Shown here: in pieces, positions 11,601-22,000 of the stretch
Layout: each line of letters begins with the position of its first letter
Position numbering within the stretch: position 1 is the first letter of the stretch
DNA from: Paracyclopina nana
Lineage: Eukaryota; Arthropoda; Copepoda; Cyclopoida; Cyclopettidae
DNA length: 64,000 nucleotides
Reading direction: 5' to 3'
Assembly (NCBI GenBank): GCA_019096065.1
Contig: JAGUCH010000007.1
Coordinates: 332,501 to 396,500 of the forward strand
Notes under the pieces: generated by a model
Database searches by the model: none
What the model saw: only the letters and a program-made list of their open reading frames with translations
Told to the model about the DNA's origin: nothing
Program-made: the position numbers and the translations under genes

Positions 11601-14600
11601 TAGTCAAATGAAAGATCACCGAGTGGCGAAGCCACGAGTGATCTGGAATTTTACTACGAATGAGCGAAAAACCCTATATGGACGAGTCATCAGGACAGTA
11701 TTGACATTTTTGTCAGCTTCGTGATGGTTTTGAATCCCGTAAGTACTTATTAATGCTGAAAATTTAAAAATATAACAATTAAATTGGCCCTAAAAAAGAC
11801 AGCTCGTTTGCAGGTCAAGCCTTGCGGTCAATAGCGTGCGCACATCTTCAGGTAGCAACTAAAAAGCTCAGCATTCCATCAAGTGAGCCGAAAAAATAGA
11901 GATCGACCGATAGTGTAGGGTGAAGTGGGAATTTTCGGGCAAATTCGAATTGACTCACTTTATTTTTCAGCAATTTATTCAAGTTTGATTGAATTGATAA
12001 AAAAATGTTCATTCCATCACTAATTCCATCTACTAACTGCCAGAGCGCTGTGTTCAGTCTAATTCCGGTCTAATAATCCAATTATTGGCTACTGGCTAAA
12101 AAGCTCTTTGACTTGAAATTGATAAATTGATCAAAAAAAGTTTTTAAAACTAGTTAAGGAGAGTCTTGCTGTTTTGGAAAGCATGATGAGATAGATATTT
12201 TATAGTTAAAAGACCTTAGTAATTGTCAGTGTTCTGATAGTACATTGGCAGAGTGCAGAATTACTGCTCTGATGGTCCTGGGTTCGAATCCGGGCAGTGA
12301 CTTTTTTTGTAATTGAGGAGCTACAGATGAAGAAATCCAACCGTACAATAATGGTTATTATTTCTTCACCCGTGATGAAAAAAAGTCATTATTGTACGGT
12401 AGATGCGAGCGCACGCCAGATCTCAGCAAAATACAAGGATTTTCACTTCACTGCCGTATGTAGTGAACCCACCGCCAAGTTGACAAAAATGTCCATTTAT
12501 AGATCACAAAGATCAGTGATCTTTACTATCGTTATGATCTATATAAGGATGGAGCCGATTTTGGATCACGTATCAATCTTTCGACTAACCCTTAACATTG
12601 GTAATGGTGTTTCGCTCTAATACCTATCTCTTCTTGTCCCTTGATCATTCAGCAAGGCACTGCAATGTGTGGTCTTCAGGAACTGTACAGCCACGCCTAC
12701 ACCCGCGTGGGCGTGCTCTTCGCCAGCATCACCAACTTCCACGAGTTCTACATGGAGCTCGACCTGAACAACCAGGGCGTGGAGTGTCTGCGCCTGCTCA
12801 ACGAGATCATCGCGGACTTTGACGAGCTGCTCGGCGATGAGCGCTTCCGCGCCGTCGACAAGATCAAGACCATCGGATCGACGTACATGGCTGCCGTCGG
12901 GCTGATTCCGGAGTTCAAGATCCAGGACGACTCCGAGGACGGCGGGGTGAGCGCGGTGCACCTGCTGGCCCAGCTGGTGGAGTTTGTCTTTGGCATGCGC
13001 GACAAGCTGGCCAACATCAACGAGAACTCGTACAACAGCTTCACGCTGCGCGTGGGCATGAACGTGGGCCCGGTGGTGGCCGGGGTCATCGGCGCCCGCA
13101 AGCCCCAGTACGACATTTGGGGCAACACGGTGAACGTGGCCTCGCGGATGGACTCGACGGGCATGCCCAACTACACGCAGGTCACGGAGGAGGTGTACGC
13201 GATCCTCAAGCACGCGCAGGCCTACGAGTTCAACTGTCGCGGCACGATCAAGGTCAAGGGCAAGGGCGACATGACCACGTACTTCCTCACGGACCGGCGA
13301 GCCACGGCCACCATGCGGATGGACGACATGCCAATGATCCTGCCAAATCATCTTCATCATCATCAACATTTTTACATGGCTCAGAATCAGTATTCCAACA
13401 TAGGATCTCAGTCGTCATATCATCAGGGATGGAACTTCATCCAGCAGCCTCAGCAGCCCTCGCCCTTGTCCCAGAGGCGGGCCCTGGCCCACCAAAACCA
13501 GCAGCCTCCACAGCCTCAGCAGAGGATGCTCAACATGCTGGTGCACGAGGAGGACGAGTCCGAGCCCCTCATCCCGCCGAGGTCGACGAGCAAGCCTCAG
13601 GTCGTCAGCCTCGTCCGGCCTCAATCTCCATCATCTTCGTTCTCCAGGGTCGTCCTGGAGGCCTCGGCCAACGAAGCGAGGCTCCACACGCCTCCAAGGG
13701 CTCTGCTCAGCATGGACATCACTCAGCGCAACCTGCATCACCAAAGATCCTCCAGGAGGTCTCCTCCTCCGGATCCAATGCATCCTCCCATCGCGGCCCT
13801 GGTCAGCCAGAGGAGGGAGGCTCTGGTGAGGACGAATCCGAGGCTGCAGCGCCATCCGGTCCCAAATCATCATCACCACTTCCAGCAGCCTCAGATGCCA
13901 AGGTACCACTCGGAGGAGAGCCTCCCCTCCAAGAGCGGAGGAGGAGCTGGCATGCATGCTTCCAAGATCCACTCCTCGGCCGATGAGATCTCTTCCATAA
14001 ATCGGAGCCCCTCGGAGATGAGCTCCTCTGACGAGAGCTTTTCTCGCACCGATTTCTCCCGGGAGGACGCCGAGTCCCCCAGTCCTCCGTCGAGGCCACG
14101 CAGCCACGCCCCCTGGATCTACCCTTCGGCCGACATCCAAATTGATCCCTCCTCCCTGGAAGTTTCTCCAAAGCTGCCTCATTTCCCCAACGGATCTGCG
14201 CCGTTCGAGGATCCCCTGAGGGACCTCAGGCTGCCCTCAGTGGAGGCCAAGGAGGCCATGGAGGACGACGCCATTGAGGACCACCCTGAGAACGAGTACG
14301 AGAACGGCCTCCAGAAGAGGCTCAACTTGCCCTTGGGCGTGACGGGGGCCGAGTCGTGCCGGAGCGCCAGTCCTGGAGACGCCATGACGGACTCGTATCG
14401 CGGTGACAGCTGTGGCAGCTTCGAGTTCCTCACCAAATCCAGATCCAGGAGAGGAAAGCATGATCTTGAAGAGGAGGAGTCCGAGGATGAGCAAAGGCTG
14501 TTTTTCCCCCAACGCAACCAGGAGGAGCGCGAGGCCATTTTGAGGCAGATCCAAACGCTGACCGGTGGTGACACCACGGAGGAGTCCAGAGAGTCCTCAG

Positions 14601-16743
14601 CTCAGCCCGAGGACAGCCAAGTCCTGGAGAGACTCAAGCCTCCAATGATGCTGGAGAAGCCTCAGAGGAATATTCCCCTGGTGGTCGCAGTGGCCGAGGC
14701 TGCTCGCAATCCGCGACTGCGAGGCAAGCCCTCGAGGCTGCGAGATTTGCAGCAATCGGTGCCAATGGAGGAGCATCCCACCGAAGAAGACTTCCAGCCT
14801 CCAGAGGCCGAAAAGTGAGCTTGAATTTCTGGATTTCTGTTCTTTCGTTCAGTTTTTTTTTTCTTTTTGGTTCTTTAGTTTTAATTTTGAACGAGATATT
14901 GCTCGCATTTTAAAAGAGCAAGAATTCGTCACCAAAAGAATGAGGGAGTTCGAGGCTGCTGCCTCAATCTCAGTCTTGGCCTCGCCCAAGCAGACCAGCA
15001 GCTCCAAGGTTGGCTTTGCAGCCATCCAGGAGATGGCCAAGCTGCAAACCCAATCCGAGAGCGAAGACGAGACCTTTGTCGTCGACGAGGATCAAGTTGA
15101 GAATTCTGGCAGCAATGACCTCAGTTTCCTGAGGTTTGACCCCAAGTCCAATCGAATGACTCTGGAGTCTAACTGTGGCAAGTTCCCTCTGGAAATCCCC
15201 ACACCTGTCCACTCTCCCAATGCTGGCCATAAATTACGCAGAATGGGCAGCTGGAGGTATTCGTTCAATCCTTGATTCAATCTTTTTTTATCGAGTTGAA
15301 AATGGGGCAATTTCTTATTGATTTTATATCTTAGGAGCAAGGGCAAGGAGAGCGAATATGAGAATTTGGACTCGGACGTTGAACCATTGGCAGCATCAAT
15401 TCTGGCCTCCATTACCAAAGAGTCACCTAAAGCAAACAGATCCGCATCGGAGCAGCGTGAAATTGACGAATTCGAGGAGGAAGAGCGGAGGATTTTATCC
15501 CAGGAATCAAATCAGGTAACAATATTAATCTTAAAAAGGGAGAAACTAAAATGCGCGACTACTAAAATCCAAAGACATATTTTTTAAATAATTTTAAAAT
15601 AAAACTCCAAATTTCTCATTTTGGCTTCAAAAAGGAGAGTGCTCATATATAAGCTATAAAAAAGTGCCAACTTTTGCCAAAACACTTTTATAATTGTCAA
15701 AAAATTACAAATTGCTTCATTTTTAACTACCATAGCAGCCATATTTTCATAATTTCTGGCATGAAATGCTTAAGATTATTCTTCTCAGTTAAAGAACTGT
15801 GCCATAATTTTGGCCGTCACTTAAGGTGAACACATGAAGCTCGTATCAGTGTAATATTTACCAAAAAAGGTAATTAAGAATTAGTAGTAAAAAAAACTTT
15901 AGGAAGTAGTTTCAAAAAACTTTTTTTGCTTTTTAGCTGTCTTTCGTGCATGTCGCGCATTTTAGTATATCCCCTTAAAAATTGATTTTTATAAAATTGT
16001 ATTTATATTAAAGGTGGCCTCGTCAGGGTTGGCATTCGCCATGTCCGGAAGATGGACTGGTGGCAAAAGAGAAGAGGACGAAATGCGCCGGATGATGGCC
16101 AAAGAGGCCGAAGAGGCCAAAGCTCGTGGCGAGCTCCTTGAAGAAACCAGTGCCTCTGATTGGTCCTCGGCTGATGATGACAACAATGCTGAGGATGATG
16201 TCCAAAAAGAAGCTCAAGCTCTGGAGGTGCCCAAAGCTTCCTTCAGCTTGGACCATCCCAACGACCTCGTGCAACAAATTAGAAAACGTGGAGATGATAC
16301 GGGTCACGAGGCTGACATGGATGACACGTCCATGTCCTCCAGAGCCTCGTCCAGGATGCTCGAGTCCATCAACGTCATGTCCATGGACTCGATGAATGTC
16401 ATGTAGGATTTCCATATGTTTACTAAGTAAATTACTCAATAAGTAATGTAGGTACGACTCGGAGTATGATGATCTGAGGCTGGCCTCGGCCTCGGCTGGA
16501 GGCCCCATTCTCTCTGATGGTGAATCAGATTTGCCTCTGGAGCTGGACGACATTCTGGACAATGCTGTCATGGCGCAAAATCATGACCTGCTTGGGGACC
16601 AACTCCATCATCCGGAAGAGAGTGACCAAGAGCCTGTTGTCATTTCAGCCCTTGAAGAGGACATTGATAGCAACAAAGACAAAGAACAACAACAACCAAA
16701 GGTTGACGACGATGACAACACTGATGTGGATCATCATTCATAG
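2675..16743 (+). CDS. rut: Adenylyl cyclase, rutabaga/ADCY1-type (Ca2+/calmodulin class)
   Basis: Makes cAMP from ATP at the plasma membrane. Exons: 2675-2745, 2802-3312, 3963-4343, 4395-4522, 6738-6896, 6949-7282, possible microexon 7343-7372, 7447-7632, 7690-7865, 9749-10343, 12653-14814, 14879-15256, 15335-15515, 16014-16402, 16452-16743; phases join without a break, giving about 1990 residues. The N-terminus [12 protein letters not shown] is rutabaga-like. Residues 30-190 hold the first six membrane spans. C1 follows with the metal-site motif LFADIVGFT, then GDCYYCVSG and [15 protein letters not shown]. The C1b segment after it ([20 protein letters not shown]) resembles the calmodulin-binding part of ADCY1. 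The second membrane block is about residues 610-790. C2 (about 860-1090) has [15 protein letters not shown] and [17 protein letters not shown], so both catalytic halves look intact. The last 900 residues are a low-complexity Ser/Pro/Glu tail, as in the long insect rutabaga proteins. Every long intron is repeat-filled. Confidence 0.92.
3330..3900. repeat. Opposed minisatellite arrays in cyclase intron 2
   Basis: About 25-35 base degenerate units built round CCTTGGATCGAC are repeated on the plus strand from about 3330 to 3560. From about 3640 to 3895 the same unit occurs in reverse complement (GTCGATCCAAGG). The intron could therefore fold into one long hairpin. It is bounded by the splice sites at 3313 and 3962. 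Confidence 0.75.
4560..5840. repeat. Opposed tandem arrays of an AAATGTCCGACA-type unit in cyclase intron 4
   Basis: Units containing GTTGTAAAATGTCCGACA run forward at about 4590-5000, reversed (TGTCGGTCATTTTGCAACTA) at about 5170-5360 and 5500-5695, then forward again at about 5720-5835. The segments around 4780 and 5850 also match each other (TTTAGCATTATATACTGTTC), so part of the region is a larger duplication. The forward-reverse layout repeats the design seen in intron 2 with an unrelated unit. Confidence 0.8.
5893..6695. mobile_element. Candidate non-autonomous DNA element with inverted ends
   Basis: The left end (CTACCTTGAAAATCTACAAA, then ACAAACTTGAC) is matched in reverse by the right end (GTTAAGTTTGTAAGTTAGTA, then AAATTTTCAAGGTGG). 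Inner parts such as AGGTGYGAATT and GTTTGTAnTT are also mirrored. There is no coding capacity. Boundaries and target-site duplication are unclear, so this is a fold-back or MITE-like candidate only. Confidence 0.45.
8041..8644. mobile_element. MITE-like element with about 100-base inverted ends and AAAT duplication
   Basis: The left arm begins CACATTGACCTGACAAAGGA and continues for about 100 bases through CCTAACCCAAAC, CAACACCC and TATATTTTCTGAAAGCTT. The right arm carries the reverse complement and ends CTCCTTCAAGTCAATGTG. The element is flanked on both sides by AAAT (8037-8040 and 8645-8648), a plausible 4-base target-site duplication. The 600-base body has no ORF, so it would depend on a transposase from elsewhere. 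It lies in cyclase intron 9. Confidence 0.7.
8700..9715. repeat. Tandem repeats of about 190-300 bases in cyclase intron 9
   Basis: The segment CAAGTTAATGAGACTCGATT followed by a Ctttc/CTGAAACTGAAAGTTGAGC block recurs near 8722, 8909, 9211, 9418 and 9640, with a partial copy near 9040. Between the blocks, TCATGAAGCGTGCTTTTTATGACAAA-like text also recurs. Spacing varies from about 190 to 300 bases, so the copies have diverged and lost pieces. No coding potential is seen. Confidence 0.75.
11554..11703. repeat. 150-base palindrome able to form a long hairpin
   Basis: CAATACTGTCCTGATGACGA with its continuation to about 11620 is mirrored by the sequence up to CATCAGGACAGTATTG at 11703. The loop contains GAGTGGCGAAGCCACGAG, itself a small hairpin. 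It stands at the 5' end of the roughly 930-base insertion that interrupts the fold-back element. Confidence 0.75.
12225..12301 (+). tRNA. tRNA-like Pol III unit (tRNA pseudogene or tRNA-derived repeat)
   Basis: The first seven bases GTCAGTG pair with the last seven CAGTGAC with one mismatch. An A-box-like TAGTACATTGG and a perfect B-box GGTTCGAATCC are present at normal spacing. A D-arm (TCTG/CAGA) and an imperfect anticodon arm can be drawn. A run of seven T follows directly and would end Pol III transcription. Against a working tRNA: position 33 of the anticodon loop is not T, there are stem mismatches, and it lies inside a mobile insertion. A tRNA pseudogene or SINE head is more likely. 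Confidence 0.4.
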
Positions 16744-17096
16744 AAACAGAAAAATATTATTATTTCTAAAGCAAGTAGATATTCGTAACTAAACCTGGTC
16801 AACGTTTCACAAAGATTGTTGTTTATCATTAATATTATGAGCAATAATCACCCCAGACTTTTTTTTAATTGGCTGGAAATTCTTTGCGACAATTGTGATA
16901 GTTTAATGTTAATAACATATTGATATTATTTGCTCAGCTTCTTAATAACTAATAGTGCTTTTTCCAACCTTAGTGAACTACTCAAAAATGTAGCTTATAT
17001 GAACAACAACAAATTTGCCTTGAAAATGAGCTTTCCCCTCATTAACCACACCCACCCTGCAATTATTATCACGTTGTACACTTGAAGACTAACCAC
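16744..17096. other. Intergenic region after the cyclase
   Basis: AT-rich 3' flank of the adenylyl cyclase. No gene or repeat is recognised. It ends where the duplicated 3' part of riboflavin kinase begins. Confidence 0.5.
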
Positions 17097-17491
17097 TTTG
17101 TAGTCGGACTCAATAATAATGAACTATTATCTCATCATAACCAACTAATCTATAAATTTCATTCAGGGCTATAGTTTGCTTTTCGATGTTCCATTTGTGG
17201 CAGCCGTAAAAAAGGGATCTTGTGAGAAACTCTTGAATTTGGACTCTTCCAAGGACTCCTCGGCTTGACATATATCCATGTTGATATCATCAATTAGGCT
17301 CTCTGCAAAAAACCATTTTTTTAAAGTTCACAGTGAACGAGTGCAAGGTGAGCTTGCGTAGAGACTAGTAATTTTTCTCTGGCCTGATGTAGCCACAAAT
17401 GAGGACTTTGAGCCACTGCCCATAGAATTGCTCCGGATACTTGTGCATGATGTGAGTCTCCACGGACTTTTTTGTGTTGTGGTAGTACGGA
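17097..17491 (-). pseudogene. Tandem duplicate of the 3' end of riboflavin kinase
   Basis: The 395 bases here repeat the next 395 (17492-17886) almost base for base, both starting TTTGTAGTCGGACTCAATAA. The copy covers the C-terminal coding part of riboflavin kinase, its last intron and its 3' flank, but has no 5' exons. Differences are disabling: a GAG codon has become TAG just before the intron, and the intron donor GTGAGT has become GCAAGC. It is a dead fragment made by an unequal local duplication. Confidence 0.88.
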
Positions 17492-17563
17492 TTTGTAGTC
17501 GGACTCAATAATAATGAACTATTATCTCATCATAACCAACTAATCTATATATTTCATTCAGGG

Positions 17564-18115
17564 CTATAGTTTGCTTTTCAATGTTCCATTTGTGGCAGCA
17601 GTGAAAAAGGGATCTTGTGAGAAACTCTTGAATTTGGACTCTTCCAAGGACTCCTCGGCTTGACGTATATCCATGTTGATATCATCAATTAGGCTCTCTG
17701 CAAAAAACCATTTTTTAAAGTTCACAGTGAACGAGTGCATGATGAACTCACGTAAAGACTCGTAATTTTTCTCTGGCCTGATGTAGCCACAAATGAGGAC
17801 TTTGAGCCACTGCCCATAAAATTGCTCCGGATACTTGTGCATGATGTGAGTCTCCACGGACTTTTTTGTGTTGTTGTAGTAGGGATTCCAGCCTATGCTC
17901 AACACTGCTTTCCTCAGCTGTTGGTGGTCACTGTCAAGTAACGTCCAGCCAAAGTAGATGCCAGTCTCGAGGTCTGGTGGCAAATTGGCCACGACTTGCT
18001 CATCGAAATTGGCAGTGGGAATGCCAAGCTCTTTGGAGCCTCTGCCAAAGCCTTTGGTCACTTCGCCCTCCAGCCGAAAAGGACCGACCAATTGGGAGGC
18101 TGCACGTGCTGACAT
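17564..18115 (-). CDS. RFK: Riboflavin kinase (flavokinase)
   Basis: Phosphorylates riboflavin with ATP to give FMN, the first step of flavin cofactor synthesis. Two coding exons, 18115-17752 and 17697-17564, give 165 residues, close to the 155 of the human enzyme. Family motifs are all present: GFGRGSKELGIPTANF (ATP and flavin loop), GIYFGW, SIGWNPYYNNTKKSVETHI and GYIRPEKNYESL. The start at 18115 is preferred to the in-frame ATG four codons upstream because TTTGCATTTCAG before it is a good acceptor, suggesting an intron in the 5' UTR. The 54-base coding intron is a multiple of three and has no stop, so retention would add 18 residues. The gene is divergent to TMF1. Confidence 0.92.
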   Translation of the reverse strand: MSARAASQLVGPFRLEGEVTKGFGRGSKELGIPTANFDEQVVANLPPDLETGIYFGWTLLDSDHQQLRKAVLSIGWNPYYNNTKKSVETHIMHKYPEQFYGQWLKVLICGYIRPEKNYESLREFIMHSFTVNFKKWFFAESLIDDINMDIRQAEESLEESKFKSFSQDPFFTAATNGTLKSKL

Positions 18116-19026
18116 CCTGAAATGCAAAGATTTTCACTTATTCCAAAGGCAAAACTAAACTACTGGCACCTCTTTGACAGTCCTGATCCAAGCCTGAATT
18201 GAGACTGATGATGAAGCACTCCACTGAAGAATGCGTGGAATTTAAAAATGCTGCTGCCAAACAGATTTGCACTGGCGCACATGTGATGATGATGAGCTTG
18301 CAACAATGATGGAAAAAACACACTTGTCTTCTTTTTTGACAGCAACAACACTTTTCCCTATGTTTGACTAAGACACAGTGGGCAGACACAAAATGATGAC
18401 ATAAACGTGTTTTCTATGACAAAAGACTTTGATTTGCAAAAAATATCGTCTGCTTTGGCCACTTTTCTGATGATGTTAAGTAATTTTGATATTAGTCATG
18501 TGGATGAAAAGTTCACAAGTTTAGTAGTGAATCCAGCTTAAATAATCACAATCCGGCCAAATTTAGCATAAAAACGCCAAATACCTAAAAGTGTATAAAT
18601 AAAAGTTGTCTGGCAACTCTGCTAATGTTGATAAACGTCATCTTCTTCGGAAGTCAAGGGTGCGCTACCTCCAAAAAAGAAATTCATTTTATGAATTGTT
18701 CTTTTTTGAGTAACGCTCTATGTTTTGACAGCAGAGTTATACTATGACGTAATCATCTAATTTACGCGCTAGATTTGGCGGAATTTGAGAGTAAAAGTCG
18801 CAAAAGAAAAACTCGTCGAAAACAACAACAAAGATTTCCCGAACAACTTCCTCGTCACTTATGAAGTGAAACCTCGGCGAAAAACTGCTGATCGATTTCA
18901 CAAGTGTCAAACCATTTGTGAAGTGTTCGCAAAAAAGTCCAGTGATAAATCTTCACTTTTCGAGTTTCTGGCTCAATTGCTCAAGATGAGAAGAGTTGTG
19001 AATTTCTGAGCTCGAAGTCCAGCACC
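18116..19026. other. Bidirectional promoter region, RFK / TMF1
   Basis: Holds the 5' UTR and first non-coding exon of riboflavin kinase on the left and the 5' UTR of TMF1 on the right (probably from about 18780). A short hydrophobic ORF on the minus strand has no support. No other feature is seen. Confidence 0.45.
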
Positions 19027-22000
19027 ATGTCGTCTTGGTTGGACACCAAAAAGTTTGTGACCTCGCTGGCCAAAACGGCCATGGCTGAGGCGCAAAAGAC
19101 TCTGGACAAAGCATTGGACATCACGGATGAAGAGATGCTTGCTCTCGAAAACAACCAGAACAGCCAACCAAACACGTCTGTGATCGACACGAACAACGAA
19201 GCTGATGATGATTTCAAGCAGAGCTTTGACCAATGGGGGTCTTTCACTGGATCCTTTTTCACCATGAACGATACCAAAAAGAAGCAGCAACAGAAAGGTA
19301 GAACAAATCTTGTGAACAGCAAGCGTTTTCCTTTCGGATTCAAATTTTCGAGAACTGAAATCAAAGTTGACAATCGAGTCTCATTACTAAAAAAATCCTA
19401 TTGCAAATACCAAAACTGAAAGCTGTAATCTTTCTCATTTCAGTCATGAGCCATTCGATGTCAGAGCCAGTGTCATTGCAGCCCAAGTCATCCTCGCTGA
19501 CTTCAGCCTCAGATCTGTTGCTGCAAACAGTGCCAGAACATGACAATGACAGCTCGCGTGAAGTAGCTCAACAGCAGCCTCCTTTGATTGAAGACAAGCT
19601 GAGGAGCGACGACTTGAACAGCTCAATGTCCAGCTCCAGGACCACAGTGGCGTCCATTCCTCATTGCTCAGAATCATCCTCGAAGCTGGACTCAACTTTG
19701 ACTGAAGAAGAGCAGGCAGACTTTGAGCATGAAGTCTTCAAAGATCAAGAGAGTCTGATTGAAGATGCCATGAAATCCACACAAGGTATACTGCACTTTT
19801 ATTGCTCTTTATCAAGGATGTACTCGATCCATTCCCTCAAAGCTCGAATGCTTGTGTAGACTCCAGGAGAGTTGTCAGTGTTGCAAACCCAATTGAAGCT
19901 TTGCAGTCCTACCAAAACCTGCTGCCCATCCTCATCACAATTCACTGGACTTCCAGTGTAACCTGGGCACATTTCAGTGGCCAGGTTTTCATTTCCTCCG
20001 CAAAAACTCGTATCTGGCACCTGAAAATATTTATTATTTCTAAGACTTAATTTTTAAGTGGTTTTTTACCACATCTCCATCGTCAGCCTCTTGTTGGCAG
20101 AAATCTGTGTCATAGAGGATCACACTTGCTTTCTGCTTGGTGTAACGAGCATCTTGCTGAGACCATCCGGACTCGCTGCAGCTCGTGAAATTCCCCTCCA
20201 AAGTATCTGCATTGACAGCTAGACTGATGGGCTGAATCGAGTCGTGATAGCAAGTGTATTTTTTTGCCTTATCAAAGTAGCAATCGCACTACCTGAACAT
20301 AGTCGTTGAATTGCAGGGGGGAATCCAGCTTGAGCAAGCCAATGTCTGAGCCTTGATTCGGGCCAAAGTAGGGGTGAACAAATGCCTCAGCCACATGTCT
20401 GACCTGTATTGATTTTCTGATTGCTTGATTAAGCATTTTTAATGACCAATGTGTAGAACCTGTTTGGATGGCTCCTCTGCGAGTATATTGGATATTCCAG
20501 CCACAACCAGAAAGTTGTCATGGTCCAAGTCATCATTGAGGTCTGCACAGTATCCAGTTGTTATGACCCAACTCTAAAGAAAGCACCATGACTTGAATTT
20601 AAACATTTAAATTTAATTAAATTATAATTTAGAGAGTCTCATCATTTTGATAATTGGTTTGAAAAATAATTGCTTTTTAGCAAAAGCTAAAATATCTCTA
20701 AAAAAGCTTTTAATTATCTAAGATAAGTGAATGTAAGTTTGACTATACCTCATCAATTATGGCTCCTGCACAATCATGCCCCAGAAACTGCAACTGCAGA
20801 GAGACTGTCCAAGGATACTCAGTTGGTCCAGCGTCTTGCTTGGCTTTCACAGCTGCAAAAAGAAGTGCAGACAATAAGAGAACTTTGGTGGACATCATCT
20901 CTATGCTTGAATATATGCAAAATTAGACTATTGAAATCTCCCTAGTTACACTGCTGATAGTGATAAAAGGTCATCAATTATCACTACTTGTATGTAATCT
21001 TCTCATAAAAATGGCCTAAAGCTACAATAAGCATGAAATGTTCATTTTAATTTGAGCGGAGTGAGGTCAATTGTTTGAGGCTGCAAAGCTGAGTGAGGTG
21101 TTTTTGTAAAACAGACCTTTTCATTTTTTCGCCAATACGCATGTTGGCCTTTGACGATTTAACAAGAGGTTGAAGCACGTGCCAATCATCAAACTGATAA
21201 CCCAATTCTCCAATTATTTTTGATAGATTTTTTTGTAAAAAAAATGCGTCAACTTTATTCTTCATTCTATTATCTCGATAATTCAATGATGATAACTTTT
21301 CTGTTCCGATTACCCTGCAGTGCACGAGACAATACTGATTTATCTAGCTGGTCAGTTGTGCTCTGCGCAAATTATCCAAGTCGAAGAAGCTCAGCTTCCC
21401 ACCTTGGACACCTAACTAGTAATGATTAATCTTTTTCAGAGGAGAAACCTTCAGAGTCTTCGTCGTCGTCCAAGTCATATGAATTGTTGAAATTGGAGTC
21501 GTTGCCCACAAGTGGTCACACTTCAGGGGATGACGTTGAAGTCATTACCAATACAAGCTCGGATATTGAGGTCATTTCCAGTCCTGTCATCAGTGAGAAT
21601 GGCCGTCGAGTGCACGAGGCCAACAGGCAATTGATCCAAGCCAAAGCCTTGAGCAGTAGTCCAAGCAAAGATCACATAAACCGAAGAGCTAAAAAAGGTA
21701 CCAACTATGCACATGTTTTAAATGTGGTTCATATTGTGTAATTCTTGGCAGAAGGCAAGAAGTTGAAGTTTGAAGATGATGCTGACATCCCTGCTTTTGA
21801 GGATGACTTTTGTTGCATAGCTGACTTGTTTTCTGAGCCTGACACTGAAATTGATAACAGTGAAGAAGGTATTTTGAGTGATGACCTAATTTTCAAGGAG
21901 TTTTCAAGGTTTTGGAGTGTGCTTCCAAAGGCTCTTGGAACAAGAACATGAATTTATGGTTTTGCATTTTCAGGCCATTTGAGGACAGCCTCCGAGGTGT

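Larger units (their letters stand above)
10478..12540. mobile_element. Large fold-back element with nested insertions in cyclase intron 10
   Basis: The left arm (about 10478-10775) starts AGATCATAACGATAGT and includes GCCTGAGTCGTCAAATACTT and GACGACTCTGCACATC-like text. The right arm is its reverse complement but is split: the inner part is 11325-11551 and the outer part 12485-12540. The split coincides with a direct repeat of AAAAATGT (about 11544-11551 and 12485-12492), as expected for a later insertion of about 930 bases. Between the arms a smaller element with ends GGCCTTGTTCAC and GTGAACAGGCCC sits at about 10797-10977. No transposase is seen. Confidence 0.65.

Noticed and set aside
11560-11620. 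Possible hammerhead ribozyme (CTGATGA near a hairpin)
   Set aside because: CTGATGA is present, but no GAAA stands at the required place after a stem, and the surrounding pairing is explained by the 150-base palindrome.
12297-12620. 107-codon ORF after the tRNA-like unit
   Set aside because: It starts inside the tRNA-like sequence and runs through the arm of a fold-back element.
12617-14577. Long minus-strand ORFs opposite the cyclase C2 domain and tail
   Set aside because: The GC-rich coding sequence leaves few stops on the other strand; the proteins resemble nothing and overlap strongly conserved cyclase exons.
21047-21325. 92-codon ORF on the minus strand in TMF1 intron 2
   Set aside because: It lies inside a dispersed repeat; the other copy at 24814-25148 does not keep this frame open.
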